This document shows positions 32,897 to 42,209 of a stretch of DNA of 64,000 nucleotides, piece after piece. The stretch is from positions 3,666 to 67,665 of the forward strand of contig JBMZCV010000005.1 of assembly GCA_049613665.1 (NCBI GenBank), given 5' to 3'. Both the position numbers and the translations under genes were made by a program. Under the pieces are notes generated by a model. That model had not been told where the DNA came from. It saw only the letters and a program-made list of their open reading frames with translations, and did not search any database. Position 1 is the first letter of the stretch. Every line of letters begins with the position of its first letter. The stretch is from JBMZCV01 sp049613665 (lineage in GTDB: Bacteria; Bacteroidota; Bacteroidia; Chitinophagales; UBA2359).

Positions 32897-34441
32897 CTAC
32901 CAATCGTCTCTTAAAAGCGGCATACTCATACAATGCGAGCCGCCACGACCACGAGAAAGCTCTCCCGAAGGCAAAAGGATAAGCGTATTTTCAATATCGT
33001 CTGGCTTTACACCATTTTCAAACCGCTTGAATAATTCTTTTGTCGTGATAGCTTCAAAGCCATTTTCTTGAAAAGCCTTAATTGTTTTGTCGTTTCGGTC
33101 ATAGCCAATAACAACACCTTCTTTTAGTGCCAACACATTGCAAGAATCTGTCCATTGCTCACGGTCGTCGTAAGGAAACTCATTGTTACCGCTATAAATA
33201 ATAATAATATCCTCATCTTTGAAACCATAATCACGGCTTACTTTTCGCAACAAACCTTCCAAACCTACTTCATTATGTGCCAACAAATAGTCTTTTTCTG
33301 GACGATAAGGAGCAGATAAACTTTTGTGAAATTCCAAAATCTCTACACCATCTAGCTCTACTTTTTCTTCTTTATGCAGCAATTTGCCTAAATAAGAAAG
33401 TTTTTTTTCATCTCTTGTTCGCTGTGCCAAGACTCTTTCCGAAAACTGCCCATGTAGTACCCAAACATTTCGCTTCACTTGCGTAAAAATCGTGTCGATG
33501 TGCATTTGAGCACGGTTTTTAGGTATTTTCACTACCGATACCTTTTCAATACCTATTTCTGGCCGTGAAAATAACTTGTGAACTGTCGCATTTACAGCAT
33601 TTGCCGAAGTTCGCTCGCTGCAACCAATGATTAAATGATTGTGAGCTATCATCATTACGTCGCCACCTTCTAGCGTAATGACGTTTTGTAATTTTTCGTA
33701 GTCTTCGAGCAAGAAAAATTGGCTATCTTGTACTAACTCAACGACATTTTCAGGCTGTGTCTCAAATAAAAAGTTGAGAGCGATAAATCGAGTGAGAATA
33801 GACTCTCTTTTTCGTGCTTTTTTGGCTGGCTTGCTCAACAAAATATGGTCGTTGATGACAATAGCAATGTCTCTTGTAAAAACAAAGTTTGGCGTAGGCG
33901 GAAACAAAAATATTGCCTTTTCATTCTCAATTTTATTTTCTGGAATAAAACCTGTAATCAAGACACGAGCCAACAATTTGCTATCTAAACCTTCTAATTT
34001 TTCTTGAATTTCGTAGCTACAATTTTCTACTGCACATATTGCAGAAATGAGTCGCAAACGGCCAATATTTCGCTTGCCATTAGCATGCTTTTTTTTCAGC
34101 AAATTGCACAATAATTGTTGTGTATCTAATACTTTATCAGAATTAAAATAGTTTTTAGCACCTGGTTTGAAACAAGGTGGCCGTTTGGTTTTATTTTTGT
34201 ATTTAGCTTCCCATTCTCTAATATAGACCATTTTTTCTGGGTCTAAAAAATAAAGCAAGGTTTTGATATAAGCATCATATTCTTTTCTCATTTTTTTGAG
34301 ATTAACAGTATCGTCATATAGCCAATCTTCAAATTTGCTAGGAATAATTTTGCCAATACCGCCATCTGGACTATGTATAATCAAACGCCTGAGTCGTCCT
34401 ATTTCGGAGCTGACATGAATATTATTATTTTCCATATACAA
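32897..34441 (-). CDS. Arginine deiminase family protein, long form
   Basis: 514 residues (508 if the Met at 34423-34425 region, two codons in, is used). Signature segments of guanidino-modifying deiminases are present: GRLRRLIIHSPDGG near the N-terminus, a first Asp/Arg cluster FVFTRDIAIVIND (about 190-202), EGGDVMMIAHNHLIIG (about 260-275), and the catalytic Cys504 in GGSHCMSMPL ten residues from the end. It should hydrolyse arginine to citrulline and ammonia. It is about 100 residues longer than typical ArcA, mostly through insertions at 30-170. No arcB, arcC or arcD is adjacent, so a complete deiminase pathway is not encoded here. Confidence 0.82.
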   Translation of the reverse strand: MYMENNNIHVSSEIGRLRRLIIHSPDGGIGKIIPSKFEDWLYDDTVNLKKMRKEYDAYIKTLLYFLDPEKMVYIREWEAKYKNKTKRPPCFKPGAKNYFNSDKVLDTQQLLCNLLKKKHANGKRNIGRLRLISAICAVENCSYEIQEKLEGLDSKLLARVLITGFIPENKIENEKAIFLFPPTPNFVFTRDIAIVINDHILLSKPAKKARKRESILTRFIALNFLFETQPENVVELVQDSQFFLLEDYEKLQNVITLEGGDVMMIAHNHLIIGCSERTSANAVNATVHKLFSRPEIGIEKVSVVKIPKNRAQMHIDTIFTQVKRNVWVLHGQFSERVLAQRTRDEKKLSYLGKLLHKEEKVELDGVEILEFHKSLSAPYRPEKDYLLAHNEVGLEGLLRKVSRDYGFKDEDIIIIYSGNNEFPYDDREQWTDSCNVLALKEGVVIGYDRNDKTIKAFQENGFEAITTKELFKRFENGVKPDDIENTLILLPSGELSRGRGGSHCMSMPLLRDDW

Positions 34442-34494
34442 AGTTTTATATTTATTACATCATAAAGTAAGCTATTTCAAATATTGAAAATATT

Positions 34495-34527
34495 AGACCT
34501 GACAGGTTTTTAAAACTTGTCAGGTCT
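34495..34527 (-). terminator. Hairpin after the NhaC gene
   Basis: AGACCTGACAGGTTTT pairs with AAACTTGTCAGGTCT (one mismatch). It lies 45 bp past the NhaC stop on the minus strand. Palindromes of this GACCTGACAGG type are, from general knowledge, common intergenic hairpins in Bacteroidota. Confidence 0.7.
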
Positions 34528-34571
34528 GAACTACTGTAAAACTTACGGTATAATATATTTGGTGAATATTT

Positions 34572-36932
34572 TTAATCGTCTAATTTCTCTTTTTCGTCTT
34601 TATCTTTCTCAAAATTTTCATCAGTTGTATCTTCTTTTTCCAATACACTTGTTTTTGAGCCATCTATTTCTTCTTTGGGTTCTTCCGTTTCATTTTCTTT
34701 TTCCTCCACTTTTGCGGCTGTTTTTGCCTTTTCTTTTTTAGCTCTTTTAAACATTTTTTTCGGCTCAATCAGCGTACCTGTCGCAACATCAAAATCTGGC
34801 ACTTTTCGGCCAAATAATAAACCTATGAACATTAGAATGGTGATACCAATAGCAAAACACATCCAGCTTGGCAATTGATACCAAATAGAAACGCCTGTCA
34901 TACTCACACTTACCAAACCTACTGTTAAGGCATACGGCAATTGGGTTCTAACATGGTCTATGTGATTACAATTGGACGATAGTGAACTCAAAATCGTAGT
35001 GTCGGAAATCGGAGAACAGTGGTCGCCAAATACTGAACCAGCCAAAACACAAGACGTTACGCTATAAAAAATCGGCATCGTAATGTCGGCAGGCAAGCCA
35101 GCTTCTTGACATAAAGCCCAAGTTGTAGGCAAAAGAATTGGATATAAAATAGCCATTGTACTCCAACTAGAACCTGTCGAAAATGCAGTAATTCCTGCTA
35201 ATCCAAAGGTAATCATTGGCAATAATTTTGGGTCTAAGTTGCCTTGCAAAATGTTGCTTAAATAATCTGCCGTATGCAAATCTTTAGTTATGGTTGCTAA
35301 AGTCCACGCCAAAATTAGAATAATCATAGCTGGCATCATCGTTTTCATACCAGAAACAAGTGAGTCCATAGTAGCACGAATAGACATGATTCTGCCAAAA
35401 AGTGTGAGCATAATCGCCACCATTATTCCAGCCATAGAACTCCAAAGTAAAGCAACATAGGAGTTTCCATTTCCGATAATATCTCTCACATTTGCAAAAC
35501 TGCTAAAAGTCTGCCCTAGCTTTTGCATAAAGCTAAGATTGCCATTTTGCCAAATATTTTCAGAACCTGTATAAAAAAGTGCCAATAAAGTAGCTATAAC
35601 AACCGTTGCGATAGGCAAAACAGCATTATAAGCACGATGTGGCTTGTTTTTTACAGGAGCTAAATCGTCCAAATCCATGTCGTAATCATTTTCCTCATCT
35701 ATCGGATTAGACAATTTGCCTGTTGTTCTGGCACGTCTTTCGGCTGTAAGCATTGGCCCAAAATCTCTTTTAGACAAAATAAGAAACAACATAAACAACA
35801 AAGTCAGAATAGGATAAAACGAATAAGTCAAAGACTTTAAGAAAATATCGTAAGCTGTTTCATTGATGCCCAAAGCGGCTGTCGCATCGCCGATATAGCC
35901 AAGCTCTGCACCAATCCAAGTGGTGACAAAAGCAATAGCTGCCACAGGTGCTGCGGTACTATCTACGATATAGGCTAGTTTTTCACGAGATACACGATAG
36001 CGGTCTGTCAATGGACGTGCCGTATTGCCGACGATAAGCGTATTGGCATAGTCATCGAAGAAAATAGCAACACCGAGAAACCAAGTGACGAGCTGCGAAC
36101 TTCGTGCCGACTTTGCCCTTTTCGAGAGCCGATTGACTACGCCAGCCATACCACCATTTCGAGAAATAATAGCGACCATTCCACCAATAAGTATCGAAAA
36201 AACGATGATAGACAAATGGTCTTTATCGGCAATAGTATTGAGCAAATAAGTGTCAATGAATTGGCGGAAGCTATCGAAGAAAGCACGAAAGGAAAAGCCA
36301 TTGATAAGAAAAATACCACACCAAATGCCTATGAACAAAGAGGCAATGGCTTCACGAAAAATAAGTGCTAAAAAGATAGCGATAAGTGGTGGCAACAAAG
36401 CAACCCATTTCGGAATTTTTGAACCTTCTGTAACAGCAATATCGTTTTGACTAAAACGAAACAAATGAGCAATATCTTTCTCCTTATTTTGATGTTTGAG
36501 ATACAAAGTTGCAGGCATGTTATCGTCTAAATATATTTTACTTGCTTCTCCTCTTTCAAATATCAAGTTTTGTTTTTCTTTCTTTCCTATGGTAAACAAA
36601 TAGCTACCTTGCAATTGTTTTTCTTGCTGATTTGCTTCATTCAAAGCCTTTATGACTAAATTGTAGCCTTTTGAAGTTTGAACTAATGCAGCCTTAAAAT
36701 CAAAAATTTCTAATTTTTCTTGATTTTGTCGCACACTTTCAATGGCTGCTGCAATAGAATCTTGATTAAAATTTAAAATTTTTGTAGCTTGTAAGTCTGT
36801 CGAATCAACTTTAATTGAATCTAGTCTTGTAGTATCGTTATTTTGACTTAGTTGCAAACTGTCTTGTGCCAAAAGCGAAAAGCTACAAAAAAACAAGCAA
36901 TACAAGTAGGTAAGTAAAGTTTTAATTTGCAT
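34572..36932 (-). CDS. NhaC-family Na+/H+ antiporter with periplasmic N-terminal domain
   Basis: 786 residues, about 250 longer than a plain NhaC. Residues 1-22 are a signal peptide ending Leu-Leu-Ala-Gln, followed by a soluble stretch (23-165) with a beta-rich part near 80-150. The antiporter core (about 170-720) has around 12 membrane segments and the NhaC hallmarks WVALLPPLIAIFLALIFR, FFDDYANTLIVGN and GSVFGDHCSPISDTTILSS. A charged Lys/Glu-rich tail (about 725-786) should lie in the cytoplasm. It exchanges cytoplasmic Na+ (or organic acid) for H+. The extra N-terminal domain may sense or gate; that is inference. Confidence 0.9.
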   Translation of the reverse strand: MQIKTLLTYLYCLFFCSFSLLAQDSLQLSQNNDTTRLDSIKVDSTDLQATKILNFNQDSIAAAIESVRQNQEKLEIFDFKAALVQTSKGYNLVIKALNEANQQEKQLQGSYLFTIGKKEKQNLIFERGEASKIYLDDNMPATLYLKHQNKEKDIAHLFRFSQNDIAVTEGSKIPKWVALLPPLIAIFLALIFREAIASLFIGIWCGIFLINGFSFRAFFDSFRQFIDTYLLNTIADKDHLSIIVFSILIGGMVAIISRNGGMAGVVNRLSKRAKSARSSQLVTWFLGVAIFFDDYANTLIVGNTARPLTDRYRVSREKLAYIVDSTAAPVAAIAFVTTWIGAELGYIGDATAALGINETAYDIFLKSLTYSFYPILTLLFMLFLILSKRDFGPMLTAERRARTTGKLSNPIDEENDYDMDLDDLAPVKNKPHRAYNAVLPIATVVIATLLALFYTGSENIWQNGNLSFMQKLGQTFSSFANVRDIIGNGNSYVALLWSSMAGIMVAIMLTLFGRIMSIRATMDSLVSGMKTMMPAMIILILAWTLATITKDLHTADYLSNILQGNLDPKLLPMITFGLAGITAFSTGSSWSTMAILYPILLPTTWALCQEAGLPADITMPIFYSVTSCVLAGSVFGDHCSPISDTTILSSLSSNCNHIDHVRTQLPYALTVGLVSVSMTGVSIWYQLPSWMCFAIGITILMFIGLLFGRKVPDFDVATGTLIEPKKMFKRAKKEKAKTAAKVEEKENETEEPKEEIDGSKTSVLEKEDTTDENFEKDKDEKEKLDD

Positions 36933-37002
36933 AAATATGTTGTTTTTAATGCTTAATTTGAGAATGAAAGCGAAAAAATAAAGTATATTTGAAAAAAATA
37001 TT

Positions 37003-37090
37003 TTGACTATTTAAAATTGTAGAAAAAAAAACTACTGCATAATTGGAAATAGGCATTTTTAGCCCAAACTGTCACCACATAAATAGTTGC
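37003..37090. repeat. Short family C copy
   Basis: Ends TTGACTATTTA and TAAATAGTTGC, with inner CTACTGCATAATTGG and TTTTTAGCCCAAACTGTCAC. The middle is deleted as in 15265-15367. The rest of the 563-bp spacer 36933-37495 shows nothing I recognise. Confidence 0.6.
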
Positions 37091-37495
37091 TAAAATGTCT
37101 TATTGAGCCCAAAGGAGTAGAAAAAGGACTAAAGATAGGAAAAAAAAAGGAATTTCAAAATCAATAATTAGTTATGTTCAGATAGTTTTTTTAGTATTTC
37201 TAAATCACAAGTCATTTTCAACATAGTAACTTGCTTATATTATTTTTGTTTGTTTCAAAAAATGTAGTTTCATATAGCGAATGTCATAAATATCATTTTT
37301 ATTTGGTATTTTTTTTGTAATAGTTTTGTAAAAAAACATCTTTTATGTATTTTGCCAATACAACAAAAGTATAAAAGGTATCAAAGCACAAGATTTGTTT
37401 AATTATGCCTCATAATCCAAGACTAAGATAAAACTAGATTCATTCAAACAAACACCACTATCTTGATAATAACTAAAACTTCAACAAGAAAAAAT

Positions 37496-38674
37496 ATGAA
37501 AGCTTTTGATAAAAGAATCTCTACACTTAAAAATCTACAAATACTTGACACGCCCAATGAAGCCATTTTCGACGACATCGTAAAAACAGCCTCATTGGTC
37601 TGCAATGCTCCTATTTCGCTAATTACTTTGTTAGATACCGATAGACAATGGTTCAAAGCCAAAGTAGGCGTGCCTCTTACCGAAACCCCAAGAAATATTT
37701 CTATCTGTGCACATGCCATAGAAGAAGAAGCTGGTTTTATGTTAATCAGTGATTTAACAAAAGATGATAGATTTAAAAATAATCCTTTTGTAACAGGCAG
37801 TCCATTTGTGAAGTCTTATGCTGGCGTAAGCTTGACTACTGAAAATGGTTTGAATATTGGCACTGTATGTATTTTAGATGATAAACCGAGAATTTTCACT
37901 GAGAAAGAAATCAACTTGCTACATACTTTTTCAAAATATGTTGTTTGTTTAATAAATGAGAAAAAGAAAGTGCAAGAAATAAGTGCAAAAAACAAAGCAC
38001 TCGCTCTCATGAATAATAACTTAGAAACTTTTGCTTATTCAGTAGCTCACGATGTAAAAGCACCTTTGCGGCATATCGTTTCTTTTTCTTCGCTTTTGTT
38101 GAGAAATAAGAAAAGTAATTTATCTAAAGAAGAAAAAACCAATTTAACATTTATCAACAATGCTGCGAAAGATTTGACAAATATGACGCAAAACTTGCTT
38201 GAGTTTTCTAAAAAAACACAGCTAGACAACAGCGATTTTGAATACCTCAATATGTCAAGTCTTATCCAAGAAACAGCACTTATACTTAATCCAGACCATG
38301 TTGTTGAGATAATATATACAGAACAATTGCCTATTATTTTTACTTCAAAACAAGTGATGAAACAAGTTTTTCAAAATCTTATTTCTAATGCTATTCAATA
38401 TAGAGATGAGCAAAAAGCAACTTGTTTCATAAACATTAGTTTCTCGGAAGATGAAAAAGGCTTTCGTTTTAATGTTACAGACAATGGTATCGGCATCAAT
38501 GAGGATAGAAAAATGGAGTTGTTTCAATTTTTTAATAAAAATGCAAACGAAACGACGAGTTCGGGCATAGGTTTGTGTATCGTGAAGGAGCTGCTAAATA
38601 AGGTAGAAGGCAATATCATTATTGAATCCGAAGAGCATATCGGAACGACAGCCATTGTTAGTATCAAGAAGTGA
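37496..38674 (+). CDS. GAF-domain sensor histidine kinase
   Basis: The start at 37496 (ATG) gives 392 residues; a TTG 33 bp upstream is less likely. A GAF domain (about 8-150) has the common cytoplasmic-kinase pattern ICAHAIEE...DLTKDDRF...SYAGVSL. It is followed by HisKA (about 178-250) with the acceptor His in FAYSVAHDVKAPLRHI, and an ATPase domain with ISNAIQYRDE, DNGIGI and SSGIGLCI. There are no membrane segments, so it is a soluble kinase sensing a small ligand or redox state. No response regulator is adjacent. The stop codon is immediately followed by a family B repeat. Confidence 0.9.
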   Translation: MKAFDKRISTLKNLQILDTPNEAIFDDIVKTASLVCNAPISLITLLDTDRQWFKAKVGVPLTETPRNISICAHAIEEEAGFMLISDLTKDDRFKNNPFVTGSPFVKSYAGVSLTTENGLNIGTVCILDDKPRIFTEKEINLLHTFSKYVVCLINEKKKVQEISAKNKALALMNNNLETFAYSVAHDVKAPLRHIVSFSSLLLRNKKSNLSKEEKTNLTFINNAAKDLTNMTQNLLEFSKKTQLDNSDFEYLNMSSLIQETALILNPDHVVEIIYTEQLPIIFTSKQVMKQVFQNLISNAIQYRDEQKATCFINISFSEDEKGFRFNVTDNGIGINEDRKMELFQFFNKNANETTSSGIGLCIVKELLNKVEGNIIIESEEHIGTTAIVSIKK

Positions 38675-38750
38675 TAAGTGCCAAACACTATTTAGTAAAT
38701 GGTCAATTCGTTTGTTAATACATTGAAAATTAATGTGTTAGTTTCTCAAC
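38675..38750 (+). repeat. Truncated family B repeat at the GAF kinase stop
   Basis: Begins TAAGTGCCAAACACTATT directly after TGA and carries TTGTTAATACATTGAAAATT and AATGTGTTAGTTTC; the right end is missing. Confidence 0.7.
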
Positions 38751-38784
38751 TATCTGCGGTAAAAATATTTCTGGACATTTTCAC

Positions 38785-39284
38785 TTAGTTTTCTTTGTCT
38801 AAAATATGTTCTTTGTCTGGAAACTTGCTATAAATAAACGGCGAATGTGTAGCGATAAAAAATTGATTACTGCTGTTTTGTTCCATCAATTTTGGAAGTA
38901 ACTGCCTTTGCCAATCAATGTGCAAGCTCAACTCTGGTTCGTCTATGAAAAAAACTGTTTTTTCTGAAAAAGCATTATAAATCAAGAAACCTAAAACTTG
39001 CTGTTCGCCAGAAGATAGTTTTTCGGCTACAATGGCTGTCTTTTTTTCATCTCCCAAAATGATGTTTTCACTTATTTGTACGCTTTTATCATTAAAAAGA
39101 CTGTTTATAATATCGCTCAATTTTGTATATTTTTTCCATACCCATACCACAACAATTTCAAAAGCGTAGTTTTGCCACAGCCATTTTGCCCAGTAAAAAT
39201 ATTCAAATCTTCGTGGCAATCAAATTCAAAATTGCCTTTTTCGCCTTTTCCGTTTAGGTTTGTTACTTTAAAATAAGTTATCAT
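38785..39284 (-). pseudogene. Internally deleted copy of the PARIS-like AAA ATPase
   Basis: Read from ATG at 39284, the first about 47 residues (including Walker A GQNGCGKTTLLKLLW) are nearly identical to the ATPase at 25320. About 520 bp are then missing, and a changed frame resumes at TKLSDIINSLFNDK and runs to the identical end DKEHILDKEN, with the LSSGEQQ, IDEPELSLH and ATHSPF motifs intact. The junction carries a filler (GGTATGG repeating the preceding GGTATG). The N-terminal frame stops at TGA just past it. No DUF4435 gene follows. Promoter and leader hairpin are also duplicated. Family B repeats in opposite orientation flank the copy. Confidence 0.9.
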
Positions 39285-39307
39285 CGCTTTATTTTATTTA
39301 CAAAAAA

Positions 39308-39342
39308 AACACAAGAAGAAAAAGCGTTTTCCCTCTTGTGTT
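39308..39342 (-). promoter_or_regulatory. Leader hairpin duplicated with the pseudogene
   Basis: On the minus strand, AACACAAGAGGGAAAA pairs with TTTTTCTTCTTGTGTT across a 3-base loop. TATCTTGC lies just upstream. It is the counterpart of the leader at 25236-25280 and pairs better. Confidence 0.5.
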
Positions 39343-39362
39343 TGCAAGATATATTTTTTCTA

Positions 39363-39471
39363 TTAAGTAGTCGTTCAGAAGTTTTTGGGCATTTCAGTAC
39401 AAGATAACACCTTGATTTTCAATGCGTTAGCCACTAAACGAATGCTTTATTAAATAGTACTTGGTACTTAA
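39363..39471 (-). repeat. Family B repeat, full length, reverse orientation
   Basis: TTAA-bounded, 109 bp, and nearly identical to 7812-7920 on the opposite strand. It starts 13 bp after the heptose kinase stop (minus strand). Confidence 0.8.
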
Positions 39472-39484
39472 AAAAACAAAAAAC

Positions 39485-40489
39485 TTACTCCTCTTCCATT
39501 CCCATCATCATAGTTGCTTCTCGAATCAAGGCCTCTCGATTGATAGGCACAACACCAACTTGCTCACACACCATACCAGCCGCAATATTGGCGAGTTCGG
39601 CAGTCGCAAATACATCTAGGCCAAGTGCCAAACCTAATCCCAACAAAGCAATAACCGTATCGCCAGCACCCGAAACATCTGTAATATTTCGTTTATATGC
39701 TGGTATCAAATCTGTATCTTCATCATCGGCCACAAAAATGCCTTTATCTGACAGTGTAATTACGGTATATTCATTTTGCAAAAAAGATTGAGCCTTACGG
39801 TGAGCCGTACCCAAAGTTTCTGGGCGAAGTGGCGAAATATCAAGGTTTAAACCTTTTGTCGCTTCTAGCAAATTTGGTTTTAACAATGTACAACCGCTAT
39901 ACTCCAAAAAGTTATTAAATTTAGGATCAACAGCTACTGGAATTTTTGCTTGCCGACAGTTGTGAATAATATTGGCAATGACACGAGGCGTAAGCACGCC
40001 TTTGTCGTAGTCTTGCAAAATAACAACATCTGGAGCTTCATTATAAATCAAGTCAATGACATTGTCAATCAATAAGAGTTCGATATTTTCATCTAAAGGT
40101 TCTACTTTTTCAAAATCGTATCGCAACATCTGCTGATTGCGGCTAATCACTCTTGTTTTTATGGTCGTTACTCGCTCTTGGTCAAGGATAATGCTCGAAG
40201 GGTCGATGCCACTATATTGCAAATTTTGCTTCAAAGTATGACCTTCAGCATCATCGCCTACAACAGATACCAATAACGCAGCTGCTCCCAATTCTATCAC
40301 ATTTGCGGCTACATTTGCCGCACCACCCAAGCGAGTTTCTCGTTTATATACCTCCACAATAGGCACAGGTGCTTCTGGCGAAATACGTCCGACATCGCCA
40401 AAGATGTATTTATCTATCATCACGTCGCCCACTACGAGGACTTTCATTCTCGAAAAAGATTCAAATATTTGAGCAATACTGCTACTCAT
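39485..40489 (-). CDS. D-glycero-beta-D-manno-heptose-7-phosphate kinase (PfkB family, HldA/RfaE1-like)
   Basis: 334 residues, matching the kinase half of HldE; there is no nucleotidyltransferase domain. The PfkB motifs are ISPEAPVPIVEV and RLGGAANVAANV at the N-terminus and the anion-hole/catalytic segment DVSGAGDTVIALLGLGLALG near 265-285. The APVP and GGAANVA motifs are characteristic of heptose-phosphate kinases. The product feeds ADP-heptose for the LPS core. The separate nucleotidyltransferase is not in the window. A family C element lies 36 bp upstream, so its promoter may lie within or just before that insertion. Confidence 0.88.
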   Translation of the reverse strand: MSSSIAQIFESFSRMKVLVVGDVMIDKYIFGDVGRISPEAPVPIVEVYKRETRLGGAANVAANVIELGAAALLVSVVGDDAEGHTLKQNLQYSGIDPSSIILDQERVTTIKTRVISRNQQMLRYDFEKVEPLDENIELLLIDNVIDLIYNEAPDVVILQDYDKGVLTPRVIANIIHNCRQAKIPVAVDPKFNNFLEYSGCTLLKPNLLEATKGLNLDISPLRPETLGTAHRKAQSFLQNEYTVITLSDKGIFVADDEDTDLIPAYKRNITDVSGAGDTVIALLGLGLALGLDVFATAELANIAAGMVCEQVGVVPINREALIREATMMMGMEEE

Positions 40490-40525
40490 CTAGTTTTTTG
40501 TTTTTTTTGGGTGAAAAGAAAAATT

Positions 40526-40686
40526 GTAACTGTTTAAAGTTAGACTTTTGATATAAAAATCAGACTATTTATTTTTAAGCAAAGCTGTTTTTGAGCTGAA
40601 TAGCACCGCTTTTGAGCGAAAAAAAGCTGCCGCATAAATAGAAATAGGCATTTTCTAGCCAAAATTGTCACAACATAAATAGTTAC
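40526..40686. mobile_element. Family C MITE-like element with 8-bp target duplication (C5)
   Basis: 161 bp with perfect-type ends GTAACTGTTTA and TAAATAGTTAC and direct repeat GAAAAATT at 40518-40525 and 40687-40694. This is the best full-length copy of the family, with inner motifs GAGCTGAATAGCACCGC and TTCTAGCCAAAATTGTCAC. Fragments of families B (40697-40770, reverse) and C (40775-40811) follow. Confidence 0.88.
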
Positions 40687-40823
40687 GAAAAATTTAAGTA
40701 GTTGTTCAGATGTTTTCGATATTCAAAATATGAAATAACACCTTGATTTTTCAACAACTTAGCAAAAGGCGACATATTTTTCTAGCCGAAATTGTCACCA
40801 TATTAATAATTACTTTTTTTTAA

Positions 40824-41005
40824 CAATGATTCGGACATTTTTTATAACAATATTCAGTTGAATAAAAAAAACGCCTTTTGACAAGGGAAACATACTATTT
40901 TTCAGTTCAAAAGGCTATAAAATTGGCAAATATTGGCCACCTTAGCCTAAAAAAATAGTATGTTTAAGCCTTTGATAAAAAAATGTATAAATGTCCGAAC
41001 TATTG
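40824..41005. mobile_element. Family A MITE-like element at the aminotransferase stop (A6)
   Basis: 182 bp with ends CAATGATTCGGACATTTT and AATGTCCGAACTATTG, the standard inner palindrome, and direct repeat TTTTAA at 40818-40823 and 41006-41011. The right copy of the duplication contains the aminotransferase stop codon (TTA at 41008-41010 on the plus strand). Confidence 0.88.
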
Positions 41006-41007
41006 TT

Positions 41008-42201
41008 TTAAGACAATGTTGCTAAATATGCCTTAATACGCCTTACTGCTTCTTTTATCGTATCAATAGAAACAGCATAAGAAATGCGAAAACAGTCATC
41101 TTGTCCAAATGCACTACCTGATACAGTAGCTACATGAGCATTGTTGAGCAAAGCCATACAAAAATCATTGGCATTGTTGATGGTTGTTGTGCCGTCCGAT
41201 TTGCCAAAATAATGGCTAATATCTGGAAAAACATAAAATGCACCTTCTGGCACATATGTTTTGAAACCTTCTATGTCGTTGAGTAGTTCCAATATCAAAT
41301 TGCGTCTTTCCAAAAAGGCATCACGCATTTTGTAAGTTGGTTCTAACGTGCCTGTTAGTGCTGCAATAGCCGCTCTTTGTGCAATAGAACAAGTAGCTGA
41401 AGTAAATTGTCCTTGCATTTTTACACAAGCTTTCGCTATTGTAGCAGGAGCACCAATGTAGCCCAAACGCCAGCCTGTCATCGCAAAGCCTTTCGACAAA
41501 CCATTTACGGTAATGACTCTATCTTTGATAAAATCGAATTGTGCCAAACTTTCGTGCTTTTCGCCATAGCTGATATGCTCATAAATTTCATCGGCAATGA
41601 CATACAAATCATCGTAAGAAGCAATCACTTCGGCAATTTCTCGCAACTCTTCATGGCTATATACCGCTCCTGTCGGATTGCAAGGAGACGAAAATATCAG
41701 CAATTTGGTTTGGTAAGTGATAGCAGAATCTAACTCAGCAGCCGTCATTTTAAATTGATTTGCCAACTTTGTAGGCACTTCTACAATAGTGCCACCAGCC
41801 AATTCTATTTGTGCAGCATAGCTTACCCAATAAGGAATAGGTAGCAATACTTCTTCGCCAGGATTGACCAAACAAAGCACCACATTTGCGATAGATTGTT
41901 TTGCTCCTGTAGAAGTCACAATTTGATTGGCTGCATAATCTAAATTATTGTCTCGCTTAAATTTGGTAGCGATAGCTTGTATCAAATCTGGATAACCCTG
42001 CACAGGCGTATATTTCGTGTAACCTTCATCAATGGCTTTTTTGGCCGCCTCTTTAATATGTTGCGGTGTATCGAAGTCTGGCTCACCCAAACTCAAAGTG
42101 ATAACATCTACACCTTTTCCTTTTAGCTCTCTTGCCAAAACAGCCATCTGCAAAGTAGCAGATTCGGCTAGTTGTGTAATTCTATTTGATAATTGACTCA
42201 T
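41008..42201 (-). CDS. Class I PLP-dependent aminotransferase (aspartate aminotransferase-like)
   Basis: 397 residues. The N-terminus (SNRITQLAESATLQMAVLARELKGKGVDVITLSLGEPDFDTP) and length fit the I-gamma aspartate aminotransferases of Bacteroidota. The substrate/cofactor motifs are SSPCNPTGAVYSHEEL, ADEIYEHISYG and the Schiff-base Lys in VNGLSKGFAMTGWRLGYI (about 236-253). It moves an amino group between aspartate or related acids and 2-oxoglutarate. It is monocistronic, with a family A element at its stop. Confidence 0.92.
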   Translation of the reverse strand: MSQLSNRITQLAESATLQMAVLARELKGKGVDVITLSLGEPDFDTPQHIKEAAKKAIDEGYTKYTPVQGYPDLIQAIATKFKRDNNLDYAANQIVTSTGAKQSIANVVLCLVNPGEEVLLPIPYWVSYAAQIELAGGTIVEVPTKLANQFKMTAAELDSAITYQTKLLIFSSPCNPTGAVYSHEELREIAEVIASYDDLYVIADEIYEHISYGEKHESLAQFDFIKDRVITVNGLSKGFAMTGWRLGYIGAPATIAKACVKMQGQFTSATCSIAQRAAIAALTGTLEPTYKMRDAFLERRNLILELLNDIEGFKTYVPEGAFYVFPDISHYFGKSDGTTTINNANDFCMALLNNAHVATVSGSAFGQDDCFRISYAVSIDTIKEAVRRIKAYLATLS

Positions 42202-42209
42202 AATATATA

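Noticed and set aside
38785..39219. 144-residue frame as an intact small ATPase
   Set aside because: Its N-terminus is out-of-frame sequence of the ATPase start; comparison with 25320-26327 shows an internal deletion, so it is called a pseudogene.
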